Part shown: positions 24,639 through 34,129 of the stretch, piece after piece
Layout: the number at the start of each line of letters is the position of its first letter
How positions within the stretch are numbered: the stretch's first letter is position 1
Assembly (NCBI RefSeq): GCF_022812285.1
Contig: NZ_CP093300.1
Location: forward strand, 310,001-374,000
Source of the DNA: Alkalihalobacillus sp. LMS39
GTDB lineage: Bacteria > Bacillota > Bacilli > Bacillales > Bacillaceae_F
Length of the DNA stretch: 64,000 nucleotides
Reading direction: 5' to 3'
Program-made: the position numbers and the translations under genes
Notes under the pieces: model-generated
The model's input: only the letters and a program-made list of their open reading frames with translations
The model's database searches: none
Told to the model about the DNA's origin: nothing

Positions 24639-25976
24639 ATGGTAAGGAAAAGTATATTTTGTGTCATGATTGCTATTTTGTCAGTTTTATTAGTAGCTTG
24701 TGGTGGTAGTTCTTCCTCTTCAAGTGATGCAGAAGAAACAACTGTCGTCGGTGATGATATTGAAGGGGCTACAGAATTAACGTTTTGGACATTTGCTGGT
24801 CAACATGTTGATTTATTTGAGGATGCAGCGATAGCGTGGAATGAGGAATTCCCTGATCGACCAATTAAACTCGTTGCAGAAACTTATCCGTTTGATCAAA
24901 TGCACAATAACTTATTACTTGCGTTGCAATCAGGTTCAGGAGCACCAGATTTAGCTGATATTGAAGTATCGCGATTTCCTAATTACTTACAGGGGGTACC
25001 ACAACTATTACCTATGAATGAACATGTGGACCCCGTTATTGATAAATTTGTTGAAGCCCGTTTTACTCTCTATTCTAAAGATGGTTCGTTTTACGGGATG
25101 CCTACTCACGTAGGGGCATCTGTGATGTACTACAACACGGAAATTTTAGATGAGGCAGGGGTCGATGTAGAATCGATAAATACGTGGGATGACTTTGTGG
25201 AAGCTGGCAAACAAGTAGTTGAAAACACGGGGAAACAAATGATTACAGTGGATACAGATGATCACCTTCCTCTACAACAATTGATAAGTCAAAATGGTTC
25301 AGATTTCTTTGACAGTAATGGTAATTTAATATTGGACGATGAAAAAAATATTGAAGTATTACAATTTCTTCATGATTTAGTTCATGTCCATGAAATTGCT
25401 GAACTGACACCAGGTGGGCATCCACATGCAGAGGAATACTATGCCTATATGAATGATGGAAATGTAGCTGCTCTTGCCATGCCAATCTGGTATATGGGGC
25501 GCTTTATCGATAATATGCCTGACTTGGATGGAAAAATTACGATTCAACCACTACCAGCATGGGAAGAAGGTGGATTCCGCTCAGCGGGAATGGGAGGTAC
25601 AGGTACAGTTGTTACAAACCAAACAGAGCATGAAGAACTTGCTAAAGATTTCTTAGCCTATGCAAAACTAACGGAAAGAGCAAATGAGAAGCTTTGGACT
25701 ATACTTGGATTCGACCCTCCACGTTGGGACGTATGGGATAATGACGTATTCCAAGAAGACAATCCATTCTATCAATACTTTGGTGATAATATCTTTGAAG
25801 TATTATTAGATGTTCGAGATGAGATTAATTCCATTAATATTACTCCACACACACCTACTGTAGCTAATGAAATAACAACAAATGTGTTGAATGAAGTACT
25901 ACGACAAAAATCTGATACTGCAGAAGAAGCGTTAAAGAAGGCACAGGAGGCCGTAGAATCTAACATGCAAGAATAA
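24639..25976 (+). CDS. ABC sugar-binding lipoprotein (AraN-like)
   Basis: Solute-binding protein of 445 aa with a signal peptide ending in lipobox LVAC. The mature domain shows ELTFWTFAGQHVDLFEDAA, SGAPDLADIEVSRF, YGMPTHVGASVMYYN, AGVDVESINTWDDFVEAG and GGTGTVVTNQ, all typical of cluster-D sugar-binding proteins. The ATG at 24639 has GGGGGGA 5 bases upstream. The open frame further up to 24573 has a plausible GTG but no lipobox context. The neighbouring arabinofuranosidase and GH43 genes point to arabino-oligosaccharides as ligand. Confidence 0.88.
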   Translation: MVRKSIFCVMIAILSVLLVACGGSSSSSSDAEETTVVGDDIEGATELTFWTFAGQHVDLFEDAAIAWNEEFPDRPIKLVAETYPFDQMHNNLLLALQSGSGAPDLADIEVSRFPNYLQGVPQLLPMNEHVDPVIDKFVEARFTLYSKDGSFYGMPTHVGASVMYYNTEILDEAGVDVESINTWDDFVEAGKQVVENTGKQMITVDTDDHLPLQQLISQNGSDFFDSNGNLILDDEKNIEVLQFLHDLVHVHEIAELTPGGHPHAEEYYAYMNDGNVAALAMPIWYMGRFIDNMPDLDGKITIQPLPAWEEGGFRSAGMGGTGTVVTNQTEHEELAKDFLAYAKLTERANEKLWTILGFDPPRWDVWDNDVFQEDNPFYQYFGDNIFEVLLDVRDEINSINITPHTPTVANEITTNVLNEVLRQKSDTAEEALKKAQEAVESNMQE

Positions 25977-25996
25977 ATATTACGATTACTTTGAAG

Positions 25997-26040
25997 TTCA
26001 CTACTCCTCGTAAATCAACGATTAATTGAGGAGTAGTGAA
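25997..26040 (+). terminator. 13-bp hairpin after the binding-protein gene
   Basis: TTCACTACTCCTC and its exact complement with an 18-base loop and no T-run. It more likely stabilises the binding-protein mRNA than terminates, since the glycosidase genes follow. Confidence 0.6.
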
Positions 26041-26145
26041 ACACGTTTAACTAAAAATACATAATTATGAAAAGATGATCTCTATGGTCCCGGTACATAT
26101 GCTCTATGTTTGGGGAGGATAATTCAAAAAATGAGGTGGATAGGT

Positions 26146-27630
26146 ATGAAACAACAGGCAATTTTAAATGTAGATATCGAACAAGGAATAATAAATAAAA
26201 ATATATATGGCCATTTTACCGAGCATTTAGGTAGGTGTATTTATGAAGGGATATGGGTAGGGGAAGATTCACCAATCCCAAATACTAAGGGAATTCGTAA
26301 TGATGTGATTGAAGCTTTAAAAAAACTTAATATCCCTGTTCTTCGTTGGCCAGGTGGTTGTTTTGCTGATGAATATCACTGGAAGGATGGAGTTGGACCA
26401 AGAGAAAAGCGAAAACGCATGGTAAACACTCACTGGGGTGGAGTGATTGAAAACAACCATTTTGGTACCCATGAATTCATGTTGCTTTGTGAAATCCTTG
26501 AATGTGAGCCTTATATTTGTGGAAACGTTGGAAGTGGAACTGTTCAAGAGATGGCAGAATGGGTAGAGTATATGACATTTGATGGTGAATCACCAATGGC
26601 AAATTGGCGAAAAGAGAATGGTCAAGAAAAGCCATGGAAATTACCGTATTTTGGTGTTGGGAATGAGAATTGGGGCTGTGGGGGGAATATGCGTCCAGAA
26701 TACTATTCAGATCTCTATCGCAACTATCAAACTTATGTTCGTAACTATAATGGGAACAAGATTTATAAGATTGCAGGTGGCGCTAGTGGTGATGATTATA
26801 ATTGGACAGAAGTGTTAATGCGAGAGTCTGCTCATCATATGGATGGTTTAAGTCTACACCATTATACAATACCAGGTGAATGGAATGAAAAAGGTGCTGC
26901 TACAGGCTTTCCAGAACATGAGTGGTTTGTAACGATGAAAAAAGCGTTATTTATGGAAACGTTAATACGAAATCACGGAACAATTATGGATAAATATGAC
27001 CCAAAAAAGCGAGTTGGAATGATTATCGATGAGTGGGGAACGTGGTTAGACCCAGAGCCAGGCACGAATCCAGGTTTCTTGTATCAGCAAAATAGCATTA
27101 GAGATGCTGTTGTTGCCGCTCTTCATTTTCATATATTCCATGAACATTGTGACCGTGTTCAAATGGCAAATATAGCTCAAACGGTGAATGTTCTTCAAGC
27201 CATGATATTAACTGAGGGTGCAAATATGGTTATGACTCCAACGTACCACGTATTTGAAATGTACAAGGTTCACCAAGGTGCACAAAAGATTGCGAGTGTG
27301 ATTAATACACATAATTATGAATTTAAAGGAGAAAGTTTGCCGCAAATTAGCCTCACCGCATCAAAAAATGAAGATGGAACTGTGCATGTAGGCATTTGTA
27401 ATATTGACCACAATAATGAAGCAGAACTGAACATGGATATAAGAGGTTTGGCAGTAGAGAATGCAAAGATTGAAGGTAGAATTTTAACTGCAACTACGAT
27501 CGATGCTCATAATTCATTTGAAGAGAGTCATAAGGTGAGCCCTAAAGAATTTACTGAATTTTCTATTGGGGAAAAAGGGTTAGACGTAATATTACCTCCA
27601 ATGTCAGTAGTCGTTTTGTCAATAAAATAA
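26146..27630 (+). CDS. abfA: Alpha-L-arabinofuranosidase, GH51
   Basis: Intracellular glycoside hydrolase of 494 aa that releases arabinose from imported arabino-oligosaccharides. GH51 landmarks are [34 protein letters not shown], the acid/base GVGNENWG and the nucleophile IIDEWGTW. There is no signal peptide, so it acts in the cytoplasm. The ATG at 26146 follows GAGGTGG. The track-length extension to 26110 begins inside another GGGGAGG and is rejected. It lies downstream of the importer and is probably in the same regulon. Confidence 0.95.
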   Translation: MKQQAILNVDIEQGIINKNIYGHFTEHLGRCIYEGIWVGEDSPIPNTKGIRNDVIEALKKLNIPVLRWPGGCFADEYHWKDGVGPREKRKRMVNTHWGGVIENNHFGTHEFMLLCEILECEPYICGNVGSGTVQEMAEWVEYMTFDGESPMANWRKENGQEKPWKLPYFGVGNENWGCGGNMRPEYYSDLYRNYQTYVRNYNGNKIYKIAGGASGDDYNWTEVLMRESAHHMDGLSLHHYTIPGEWNEKGAATGFPEHEWFVTMKKALFMETLIRNHGTIMDKYDPKKRVGMIIDEWGTWLDPEPGTNPGFLYQQNSIRDAVVAALHFHIFHEHCDRVQMANIAQTVNVLQAMILTEGANMVMTPTYHVFEMYKVHQGAQKIASVINTHNYEFKGESLPQISLTASKNEDGTVHVGICNIDHNNEAELNMDIRGLAVENAKIEGRILTATTIDAHNSFEESHKVSPKEFTEFSIGEKGLDVILPPMSVVVLSIK

Positions 27631-27731
27631 TTAGATCAATTGAAGAACAGTGTTTAATCTAAGCATTATCAATGGAGACCTAGGGTAGTATGAACGTACG
27701 CGATTAAATAATATTGAGGGTGAACAGTAAA

Positions 27732-29153
27732 ATGAAAAAACAAGGCCTAAATCCTTACCTTCCATCTTGGGAGTATATACCAGATGGTGAGCCGTATGTG
27801 TTCAATAATAGAGTCTACGTTTATGGTTCTCATGATCGTTTTAATGGTCATGCATATTGCTTAAATGATTATGTGTGTTGGTCTGCTCCAGAAGATGATT
27901 TGGCTGACTGGAAGTATGAAGGTGTAATTTATAGAAAAACAGATGACCCAATAAACAAAAACGGAACTATGTGTTTGTATGCTCCTGATGTCACAGTTGG
28001 ACCAGATGGTAGATATTATTTGTATTATGTTCTAGACAAAGTTCCGATTGTATCGGTAGCTGTCTGTGACACACCAGCAGGGAAGTATGAATTCTATGGC
28101 TATGTAATATATCCCGACGGTACTCGACTAGGAGAAAGAGAAGGAGACCAACCACAGTTTGATCCTGGTGTCTTGACTGAAGGAGAAAAAACTTATCTTT
28201 ATACTGGTTTCTGTCCTAAAGGTGACAAGTCGAGAAAAGGGGCTATGGCAACGATTCTTGGACCTGATATGCTTACGGTTTTAGAAGAACCAGTATTCAT
28301 TGCTCCTAGTGAACCGTATAGTGAGGGGAGCAGTTTCAAAAACCATGAATTTTTTGAAGCCCCTTCTATGAGGAAGGTAGGGGATACCTATTATTTTATT
28401 TATTCGTCTATCGTATTCCATGAATTATGTTATGCTACCAGTACAAATCCGACAAAAGGTTTTGAATATAAGGGTGTGATTGTAAGCAATAATGACCTCC
28501 ATATTGATTCTTATAAACCCGCAGATAAACCTATGTTTTATGGTGGGAACAACCATGGTAGTATCGTCGAAGTGAATAAAAAGTGGTTTGTATTTTACCA
28601 TAGACATACTAATGGATCTAATTTCAGCCGACAAGGGTGTATGGAAGAAATTGAAATCGATAATGATGGTACTATTCCGCAAGTAGAGATGACTTCATGT
28701 GGTCCAAATAGAGGGGCGTTAGTTGGTCGTGGAGAGTATCCAGCCTATTTGGCTTGTAATCTGTTTTACCGTGAAGAGGAAAAATATACAGGTGATTTAT
28801 GGATGGATAGCCAATTCCCGAAGATAACGCAGGATGGCAAAGATGGAGATATGGAAGTTGGTTATATTACAAACATGCTAGATTCTGCTACTGCTGGATT
28901 TAAGTATTTTGACTGTAATGGTGTAAAAAGTATAAATATTAAAGTTAGAGGGTATTGTAGGGGAGCATTTGAAGTGAAAACATCGTGGGATGGTGAAGCG
29001 CTGGCTACAATACCAGTAGACTTTACTAATGTTTGGACAGAATATGTAGCAGACATTAGTATACCAGATGGGGTTCAGTCATTGTACTTTACATACACAG
29101 GAAGTGGTAGAGCTAGTCTAGCTTCCTTTACTCTCAATCGAGAACTTCAATAG
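27732..29153 (+). CDS. Glycoside hydrolase family 43 with C-terminal CBM6-like domain
   Basis: Cytoplasmic arabinanase, arabinofuranosidase or xylosidase-type enzyme of 473 aa. The five-bladed propeller starts with SWEYIPDGEPYVFNNRVYVYGS (base Asp). It continues with LYAPDVTVGPDGRYYLYY (pKa-modulating Asp) and FFEAPSMRKVGDTYYFIYS (acid Glu). After about residue 345 a beta-sandwich-like region (KYFDCNGVKSINIKVRGYC to the end) resembles a CBM6-type domain. The start at 27732 follows GAGGGTG. It probably works with the GH51 enzyme on arabinoxylan or arabinan fragments. Confidence 0.9.
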   Translation: MKKQGLNPYLPSWEYIPDGEPYVFNNRVYVYGSHDRFNGHAYCLNDYVCWSAPEDDLADWKYEGVIYRKTDDPINKNGTMCLYAPDVTVGPDGRYYLYYVLDKVPIVSVAVCDTPAGKYEFYGYVIYPDGTRLGEREGDQPQFDPGVLTEGEKTYLYTGFCPKGDKSRKGAMATILGPDMLTVLEEPVFIAPSEPYSEGSSFKNHEFFEAPSMRKVGDTYYFIYSSIVFHELCYATSTNPTKGFEYKGVIVSNNDLHIDSYKPADKPMFYGGNNHGSIVEVNKKWFVFYHRHTNGSNFSRQGCMEEIEIDNDGTIPQVEMTSCGPNRGALVGRGEYPAYLACNLFYREEEKYTGDLWMDSQFPKITQDGKDGDMEVGYITNMLDSATAGFKYFDCNGVKSINIKVRGYCRGAFEVKTSWDGEALATIPVDFTNVWTEYVADISIPDGVQSLYFTYTGSGRASLASFTLNRELQ

Positions 29154-29231
29154 TAGATTTCCACCTTGGTCGATAATAAGGTTAGTTATATTTACGTAAA
29201 AAAGCAATTCGATCTTTTCCTCACTAGGGCC

Positions 29232-29278
29232 AAAAAGGGCTTGCCAGTTCTAAGAAACATGTGCAAGTCCTTTTTTTG
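29232..29278 (+). terminator. Rho-independent terminator after the arabinan locus
   Basis: AAAAGGGCTTGC pairs with GCAAGTCCTTTT across a loop and is followed by seven T. It lies just before the convergent SgrR-like gene. Confidence 0.75.
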
Positions 29279-29313
29279 GTTTACTGGTTTTCTAAATACT
29301 TTTATGTCCCATT

Positions 29314-31074
29314 TTATTTTAGTGTGTTGGCCAAACGATTATACCAAAGCTTCGTATAATCCACCCATCCTAATGCATTTAACTGAACATTCTCCAAGTG
29401 TTCTTCATGAATCGCGAATTGCTGTAATCGATATAAGTAAATAAGGTGATGTGACCGACTTAACTCCTCTTCTATTTGTTCTAACGCCTGTAGGCATTCC
29501 CATTCCTTTTGTTTTTCAATAAACACACTATCGATTTGTTGAAGGACCCGCTTTGATAAGTGGTACGATGCAAGGCTGTGACTCCCAATTAAGGAAGAAA
29601 GATAAGTGTAAATCAAACTTTCATCTGCTAATTGTTCACCAAGCAGTAAATCGGCTTCGTCCTGAAGCGGGAGTTTTTGCAATTCTTCATATGGATAGAC
29701 ATAGAGGCTACAATGAATACCTATTTTCGCCAATGTTTTCTGTATCCATTTTCCGTCTAATTCATTACCGGCTCCTGTATACGTATACAAAGTTAGAACC
29801 TCACCGTTATATCCACTCTGTTTTACATAATAGGAGGCAGCGTCTGTTTCGCTCCTAGTATCGTGGTGTCCCTCTAACTGTGAATCCATCCTTGAAGCGG
29901 GTGTAAACCGGTTTCCTTGTAAGTCATTAATTAACTTTTTCGGGTGCAAAGCAAGAAAGATGGCTTTTCTTAAGCAAGGGTCAGACGTTAGGTTTTTATT
30001 CATATTAAGTGTTAACAGCTTACTACCTTTATCAATAACAGTATCTTGACTAAGTTCAGCCGTTTTTTGATTGGAGTAAGGGTAGTGATGAAAGTTCACT
30101 GATTCAGTAAATGAATCCTGTAGTTGATTATCATAAAGAGCAGGAAAAAAATACATCGTTACCTCGTCAAGTAATGGACGAAGACCAAAGTAACTTGGGA
30201 ACGTAACTAACGTTAGTTTATGATTCGACTGTTCTTGCACTTGAAAAGGACCGCTTCCAACGAATTGATTCATAAAGCCATCGGGTACGATGCTTCCACC
30301 TAATGATGCAACGAGATGGAGAAAGAAAGGAGCTTGTTGTTTTAACGTAAATCTTACGGTGTACCGGTCTAAAATCGTAATCGATCTTATGCATCGAGTA
30401 ATCCAGTAATACGCTGATTGAGGATGCCTATGTCGTTCAAAGCTGTAACAGACATCCGCTGCTGTCAGTTCTTGTCCATTATGAAAATGAACGTCCTTTC
30501 GTAAATAAAACGTCCACTCTGTAAAATGTTGATGACTCCAATGGTGAGCGAGATGCGGCTTGTGAGATTTTCTGTTTTCATCATAAGTAACTAATGAGCT
30601 GTATATGTGACGCATCACATGGTTTTCTGAGCGACGATTCACAAAGTAAGGATCGAGCAAGAGCAATGGTCGATAAGACGGGAAAAGAAGTCGGTCTTTG
30701 TTTATTTGTTTGCTTGTTTCTTCTCCTTGGCGTAAGTCAGAAAATAACGAATAGATGTAGTTCCGTTGTACATCATCTTGTAGTTGGTATTGTTGAATAA
30801 AGGCAATAGAATCATCGATGGATGAGTATTTTTTTGCCTCTGAAAGTACTAAGGGAGCAAAATCGACTTCTAACGATATCGTAGAATAATCGCCACGCCC
30901 TCGTCCCGGAATCCAAGTAATCCAACCTAATTTTTGCAATTTAGCTATAATCAATTTTGTGTTTCGATTCGAACAGTGAAGGATTGAGGATAACTGCTCA
31001 ATCGTAACTTGTTTCGGTTGTCTTGTTTCCTGCAAATATTGAAGTAATCCGTAATAATGGTCAATTGCTTTCAT
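29314..31074 (-). CDS. SgrR-type regulator: N-terminal HTH plus solute-binding domain
   Basis: Cytoplasmic transcription factor of 586 aa. The N-terminal SgrR_N winged helix covers residues 1-100 (YYGLLQYLQE, LSSILHCSNRNTKLIIAKLQKLGWI, PGRGRGD). The rest is a family 5 extracellular-solute-binding domain without signal peptide (FYLRKDVHFHNGQELTAADVCYSFERHR). In E. coli SgrR senses phosphosugar stress and controls sgrS and setA (established). Here it is divergent from a NTPase and an MFS carrier. The start at 31074 is preferred over the GTG three codons upstream because GGTGAT lies just before the ATG. The ligand is unknown. Confidence 0.88.
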   Translation of the reverse strand: MKAIDHYYGLLQYLQETRQPKQVTIEQLSSILHCSNRNTKLIIAKLQKLGWITWIPGRGRGDYSTISLEVDFAPLVLSEAKKYSSIDDSIAFIQQYQLQDDVQRNYIYSLFSDLRQGEETSKQINKDRLLFPSYRPLLLLDPYFVNRRSENHVMRHIYSSLVTYDENRKSHKPHLAHHWSHQHFTEWTFYLRKDVHFHNGQELTAADVCYSFERHRHPQSAYYWITRCIRSITILDRYTVRFTLKQQAPFFLHLVASLGGSIVPDGFMNQFVGSGPFQVQEQSNHKLTLVTFPSYFGLRPLLDEVTMYFFPALYDNQLQDSFTESVNFHHYPYSNQKTAELSQDTVIDKGSKLLTLNMNKNLTSDPCLRKAIFLALHPKKLINDLQGNRFTPASRMDSQLEGHHDTRSETDAASYYVKQSGYNGEVLTLYTYTGAGNELDGKWIQKTLAKIGIHCSLYVYPYEELQKLPLQDEADLLLGEQLADESLIYTYLSSLIGSHSLASYHLSKRVLQQIDSVFIEKQKEWECLQALEQIEEELSRSHHLIYLYRLQQFAIHEEHLENVQLNALGWVDYTKLWYNRLANTLK

Positions 31075-31170
31075 AAAAATCACCGACCTAAAAAGGGGAA
31101 ATATTATCTTGTTAATTGTACCCTTTTTTTCCTCCTTTAGAAAACTACAATAATGATAGGAGGGATGTTC

Positions 31171-31752
31171 ATGAACATTGTTGTAGCAACATGGAACAAA
31201 TCAAAACTAAAGAGGATAACAAGAGGGTTACAACAAACAGGTTTAACAATAAATGGGATATTAAGCAATATAGAGGACATAGAAGAAACAGAATCGACGT
31301 TTAGTGGAAATGCTCGCTTAAAGGTGGATGCGGTCCGTCGTACGAATTTGACATCCATTATTGTTGGAGAAGATTCTGGGTTATCTGTTGAAGCATTACA
31401 AGGATTTCCTGGTGTCAAGACAGCGCGCTTTTTAGAAGGAACAGATGATGACCGTGCGGAAAAATTACTAGAGTTATTACAGGGAGTACCTCCTAGTCAA
31501 CGGAAGGCTACTTTTCACAGTGCGATTGTTGTCTCATTCCCTGATGGAACATATACGATTTGTGAGGGATATATGAATGGTTGGATATCTACTACTAGGA
31601 TACAAGGGAAGGGTTATGCTGGAATTTTCCTACTCAGTAACCATTTAGTATTAGCTGAACAACCAAATAACGAATATATGATATGTAATCACCATAGACA
31701 GGCGTTGTTTCAAGCTGTTCTAGCCATTCAAGATTGGTTGGAGCGTCAATGA
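31171..31752 (+). CDS. HAM1/RdgB-like non-canonical NTP pyrophosphatase family protein
   Basis: Cytoplasmic protein of 193 aa in the ITPase/XTPase fold. The N-terminus VVATWNKSKLKRI is the substrate-binding T/S-x-N-x-x-K motif. EDSGLSVEALQGFPGVKTARF is cut by the catalytic-region signature, and KATFHSAIVVSFPDG follows. The last third is atypical and lacks a clear SHR motif. In its place is CNHHRQALFQAV. The start at 31171 has AGGAGG 7 bases upstream. It overlaps the MFS gene by four bases, so the two are co-translated. It may be a specialised rather than the housekeeping enzyme. Confidence 0.85.
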   Translation: MNIVVATWNKSKLKRITRGLQQTGLTINGILSNIEDIEETESTFSGNARLKVDAVRRTNLTSIIVGEDSGLSVEALQGFPGVKTARFLEGTDDDRAEKLLELLQGVPPSQRKATFHSAIVVSFPDGTYTICEGYMNGWISTTRIQGKGYAGIFLLSNHLVLAEQPNNEYMICNHHRQALFQAVLAIQDWLERQ

Positions 31753-32957
31753 AAGTATCAGCAAAAAAACGAGTGATAGGGATTGCGTTACTGACAGCCA
31801 TAGCGGTTATGGGAGATGCCATGCTCTTTATTGTTCTTCCTTTATATTGGGAAGAATTTGGTCTTACTGCCTTATGGCAAATAGGTGTGCTTCTTTCGGT
31901 AAATCGCTTTGTTCGTCTCCCGTTAAACCCACTTGTCGGGCTCTTTTATAAACATTTTCAGTTACGGACAGGTGTTTTCCTTGCCGTCTTGTTGGCCACT
32001 TTGACTACGATGTCATATGGAATGCTCCAAGATTTTTGGCTTTTGTTTCTCATGCGAGCGTTATGGGGTGTAGCATGGTCATTCCTTCGTCTTGGTGGCT
32101 ATTTAACGGTTATTGAAACAACGAATGATAGCAACAGGGGAAATTTCGTTGGTCTTTATAATGGTCTGTGGGGAATTGGTGGTTTAGTTGGAATGTTAGC
32201 AGGTGGCATTCTTGTAGACTATACGTCCATTTCATTTGTGACAAGTTTGTTTGCTTGGCTTGCATTTTTTGCGTTACCACTAGTTTGGTTATTCGTTCCA
32301 GTAAAAGCAGCAGAACAAACGAAAAAGCAAAAAAAAGAGGAGAACACAAGATGGCTTACAAGACACGTAACCCTTGTGCTAACAACGAGTCTAACCATGG
32401 GGTTTATTGTATTTGGTATATTCGCATCGACATTAAGTCCTTTGATTGAAAGAAGCTATCAAGACCAGTGGTCTGTCGCGCAATTAACGATAGGGGCCGC
32501 TACTTTAGCGGGTGTCATGCAAGCGATTCGTTGGGGCTGGGATCCTTTTGTAGCCCCATGGATTGGGAAATGTTTAGATCGTTCGACGTCCAAAATACAA
32601 CTGTTACTCCTTCCTTTATTTTCTGGAAGTGTGTTACTGTGTTTTCTTGGGTATGTTCAATCAATGATTCTATTACTAATCCTTTTGCTTCTTTTTCAAT
32701 TTACATCGACATTTTTTGTAACGACAACAGATACTTTAGCAACGGGTGTAGCCTCTAAATCGGACAGAGTGAAGGTCATTACTGCACATACGATGGTTGT
32801 TGATCTAGGTGCGGCCTTTGGTCCGTTAGTTGCATTTTATTTGATAGACAATTTTTCTTTAACTGTTGTTTATATTCTGGCTGCTAGTTTACTTTTTTTG
32901 CTAGGAGTGATTTGGTTGTTTGAGCAGTGGAGAGAACTTATGAAAGCTCACAAATGA
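31749..32957 (+). CDS. Major facilitator superfamily transporter
   Basis: Twelve-helix MFS carrier of 402 aa. Helix 1 is IGIALLTAIAVMGDAMLFIVLP, and helix 4 begins DFWLLFLMRALWGVAWSFLRLGGYL. The charged central loop KAAEQTKKQKKEENTRW separates the two six-helix halves. The ATG at 31749 lies in an ATGA overlap with the HAM1-like gene, with GGAG 6 bases before it. With the divergent SgrR-type regulator the arrangement recalls sgrR and setA, so efflux of a sugar or related metabolite is a plausible role (inference). Confidence 0.9.
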   Translation: MKVSAKKRVIGIALLTAIAVMGDAMLFIVLPLYWEEFGLTALWQIGVLLSVNRFVRLPLNPLVGLFYKHFQLRTGVFLAVLLATLTTMSYGMLQDFWLLFLMRALWGVAWSFLRLGGYLTVIETTNDSNRGNFVGLYNGLWGIGGLVGMLAGGILVDYTSISFVTSLFAWLAFFALPLVWLFVPVKAAEQTKKQKKEENTRWLTRHVTLVLTTSLTMGFIVFGIFASTLSPLIERSYQDQWSVAQLTIGAATLAGVMQAIRWGWDPFVAPWIGKCLDRSTSKIQLLLLPLFSGSVLLCFLGYVQSMILLLILLLLFQFTSTFFVTTTDTLATGVASKSDRVKVITAHTMVVDLGAAFGPLVAFYLIDNFSLTVVYILAASLLFLLGVIWLFEQWRELMKAHK

Positions 32958-33024
32958 GGTTTCATAAATTTTTTTTTACTGCTTCTTAAAAGAAACATAG
33001 AATAGAAACAAGGGAGAAATGGTG

Positions 33025-33120
33025 ATGGGAATTTGAAGTGCAGAAGCATTGACTTTTGATGTTTCAGTTATAAAGGCAAGAGAAAAAGCAATCCATAAAG
33101 CATTACAGGGAATTTTGTAA
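33025..33120 (+). pseudogene. Mini-ORF interrupted by a TGA
   Basis: AGGGAG precedes an ATG that opens MGI, then TGA, then an unbroken frame SAEALTFDVSVIKAREKAIH to a TAA at 33120, followed directly by a strong terminator. Layout and composition look like a 31-residue peptide gene whose fourth codon has become a stop, for example from TGG. No family is recognised. Confidence 0.35.
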
Positions 33121-33133
33121 GCAGGATAGAAAA

Positions 33134-33183
33134 AACAAACTCAGTTGATTAAGAGCTCTTCTTAATCAACTGAGTTTGTTTTC
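33134..33183. terminator. Bidirectional terminator
   Basis: AACAAACTCAGTTGATTAAG and its complement form a perfect 20-bp stem with a 7-base loop. An A-run lies on the left and a T-run on the right. Confidence 0.9.
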
Positions 33184-33294
33184 ACAAAAATAACATAAAA
33201 AAAGAACAAATGCACATATTGTAGTAAAATCTACCATCTGTTAAAATGAAAGTGTAACAATGAAATAGACTACTATAAAAGGAGGTGCATTTAT

Positions 33295-33447
33295 ATGGCG
33301 ACAGTATTATGTGAAGTTTCAAATTGCGTTTTCAACGAAGAAAGTAAGAAGTGTACGGCTTCAGAAATCTTTGTTGTAGCACATGCTGAAGTTGCTTCTT
33401 CTAAAGAAGAAACAGACTGTAGAACATTTGAACCAAAGAATGTTTAA
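33295..33447 (+). CDS. DUF1540 small cysteine-rich protein, 50 aa
   Basis: Too short for the usual ORF cut-off but well supported. AAAGGAGGTG precedes the ATG, and a terminator follows. The spaced cysteines (VLCEVSNCVFNEESKKCTA, then ETDCRTFEP) define DUF1540, a small probable metal-binding family common in Bacilli and Clostridia and sometimes linked with sporulation. It stands alone between terminators. The function of the family is unknown. Confidence 0.9.
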   Translation: MATVLCEVSNCVFNEESKKCTASEIFVVAHAEVASSKEETDCRTFEPKNV

Positions 33448-33473
33448 TCTATTCTTATTTCTATTCTCTTTTT

Positions 33474-33500
33474 GGTAACCATTTATGGTTGCCTTTTTTT
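33474..33500 (+). terminator. Rho-independent terminator
   Basis: GGTAACC and GGTTGCC (one G-U pair) with a 6-base loop and seven T, just after the DUF1540 gene. Confidence 0.85.
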
Positions 33501-33604
33501 ATTTCTATATGAAAAAGATTATCACTTTCATTTGAAATTGTCAACGGATAATAACAGTTTTTTGAAGAAAACGGATACTTTTTATGATTAAATTAAAAAA
33601 CTAA

Positions 33605-33659
33605 TTGAAAACAGTTTTTAATGTTGTTATAGTTAATAATGAGAATGATTATCATTATT
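33605..33659 (+). promoter_or_regulatory. Fur-controlled promoter of the flavodoxin operon
   Basis: TTGAAA (33605-33610), a 17-base spacer and TATAGT (33628-33633). The Fur box GAGAATGATTATCATTATT (33641-33659, 16 of 19 matches) covers the start site. Transcription should be switched on when iron is scarce. Confidence 0.85.
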
Positions 33660-33673
33660 ATCGGAGGGTCCAT

Positions 33674-34123
33674 ATGACAAAAATCGTTATTGCTTATGCA
33701 AGCATGTCTGGGAATACGGAGGAAATTGCAGAATTTTTAAAAGTAAGTATTGAACCTTTTGGACATGAAACGGAAATGGTGGAAATGGAACATATGGATG
33801 TACATGACCTTCTTAAGTATGATGGGATATTACTCGGTTCTTATACGTGGGGCGACGGAGACTTACCATACGAAACAGAAGAGTTTTATGAGAATCTCCT
33901 GACAGTAGATTTAACTGGGAAGAATGCAGCGGTTTTTGGGTCGGGCGACCATGCCTATCCAAAATTTTGTGCTGCGGTAGATTTATTTGAAGATAGATTA
34001 AAAGAGTGTGGAACAAACATCATACAGGCAGGACTCAAGGTTGAGTTCACCCCAGACACACAAGAAGAAATAGATAGATGTGTTGACTTTGCTGTTCAAT
34101 TTGCTAATCAAGTAGGAGCGTAG
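33674..34123 (+). CDS. Flavodoxin
   Basis: FMN-binding electron carrier of 149 aa. The phosphate-binding loop is SMSGNTEEIA at residues 10-19. The FMN-contact loops are GSYTWGDGDLPYETEEFYE and GSGDHAYPKFCAAVD. The start at 33674 has GGAGGG 7 bases upstream. The open frame further up covers the promoter and is not coding. The Fur box in front fits the known replacement of ferredoxin by flavodoxin in iron-poor cells. It is the first gene of a three-gene operon. Confidence 0.95.
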   Translation: MTKIVIAYASMSGNTEEIAEFLKVSIEPFGHETEMVEMEHMDVHDLLKYDGILLGSYTWGDGDLPYETEEFYENLLTVDLTGKNAAVFGSGDHAYPKFCAAVDLFEDRLKECGTNIIQAGLKVEFTPDTQEEIDRCVDFAVQFANQVGA

Positions 34124-34129
34124 AAAAAT

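Noticed and set aside
33034-33036. Selenocysteine codon
   Set aside because: No selenoprotein context or hairpin typical of a SECIS follows directly, and the peptide is not a known selenoprotein.
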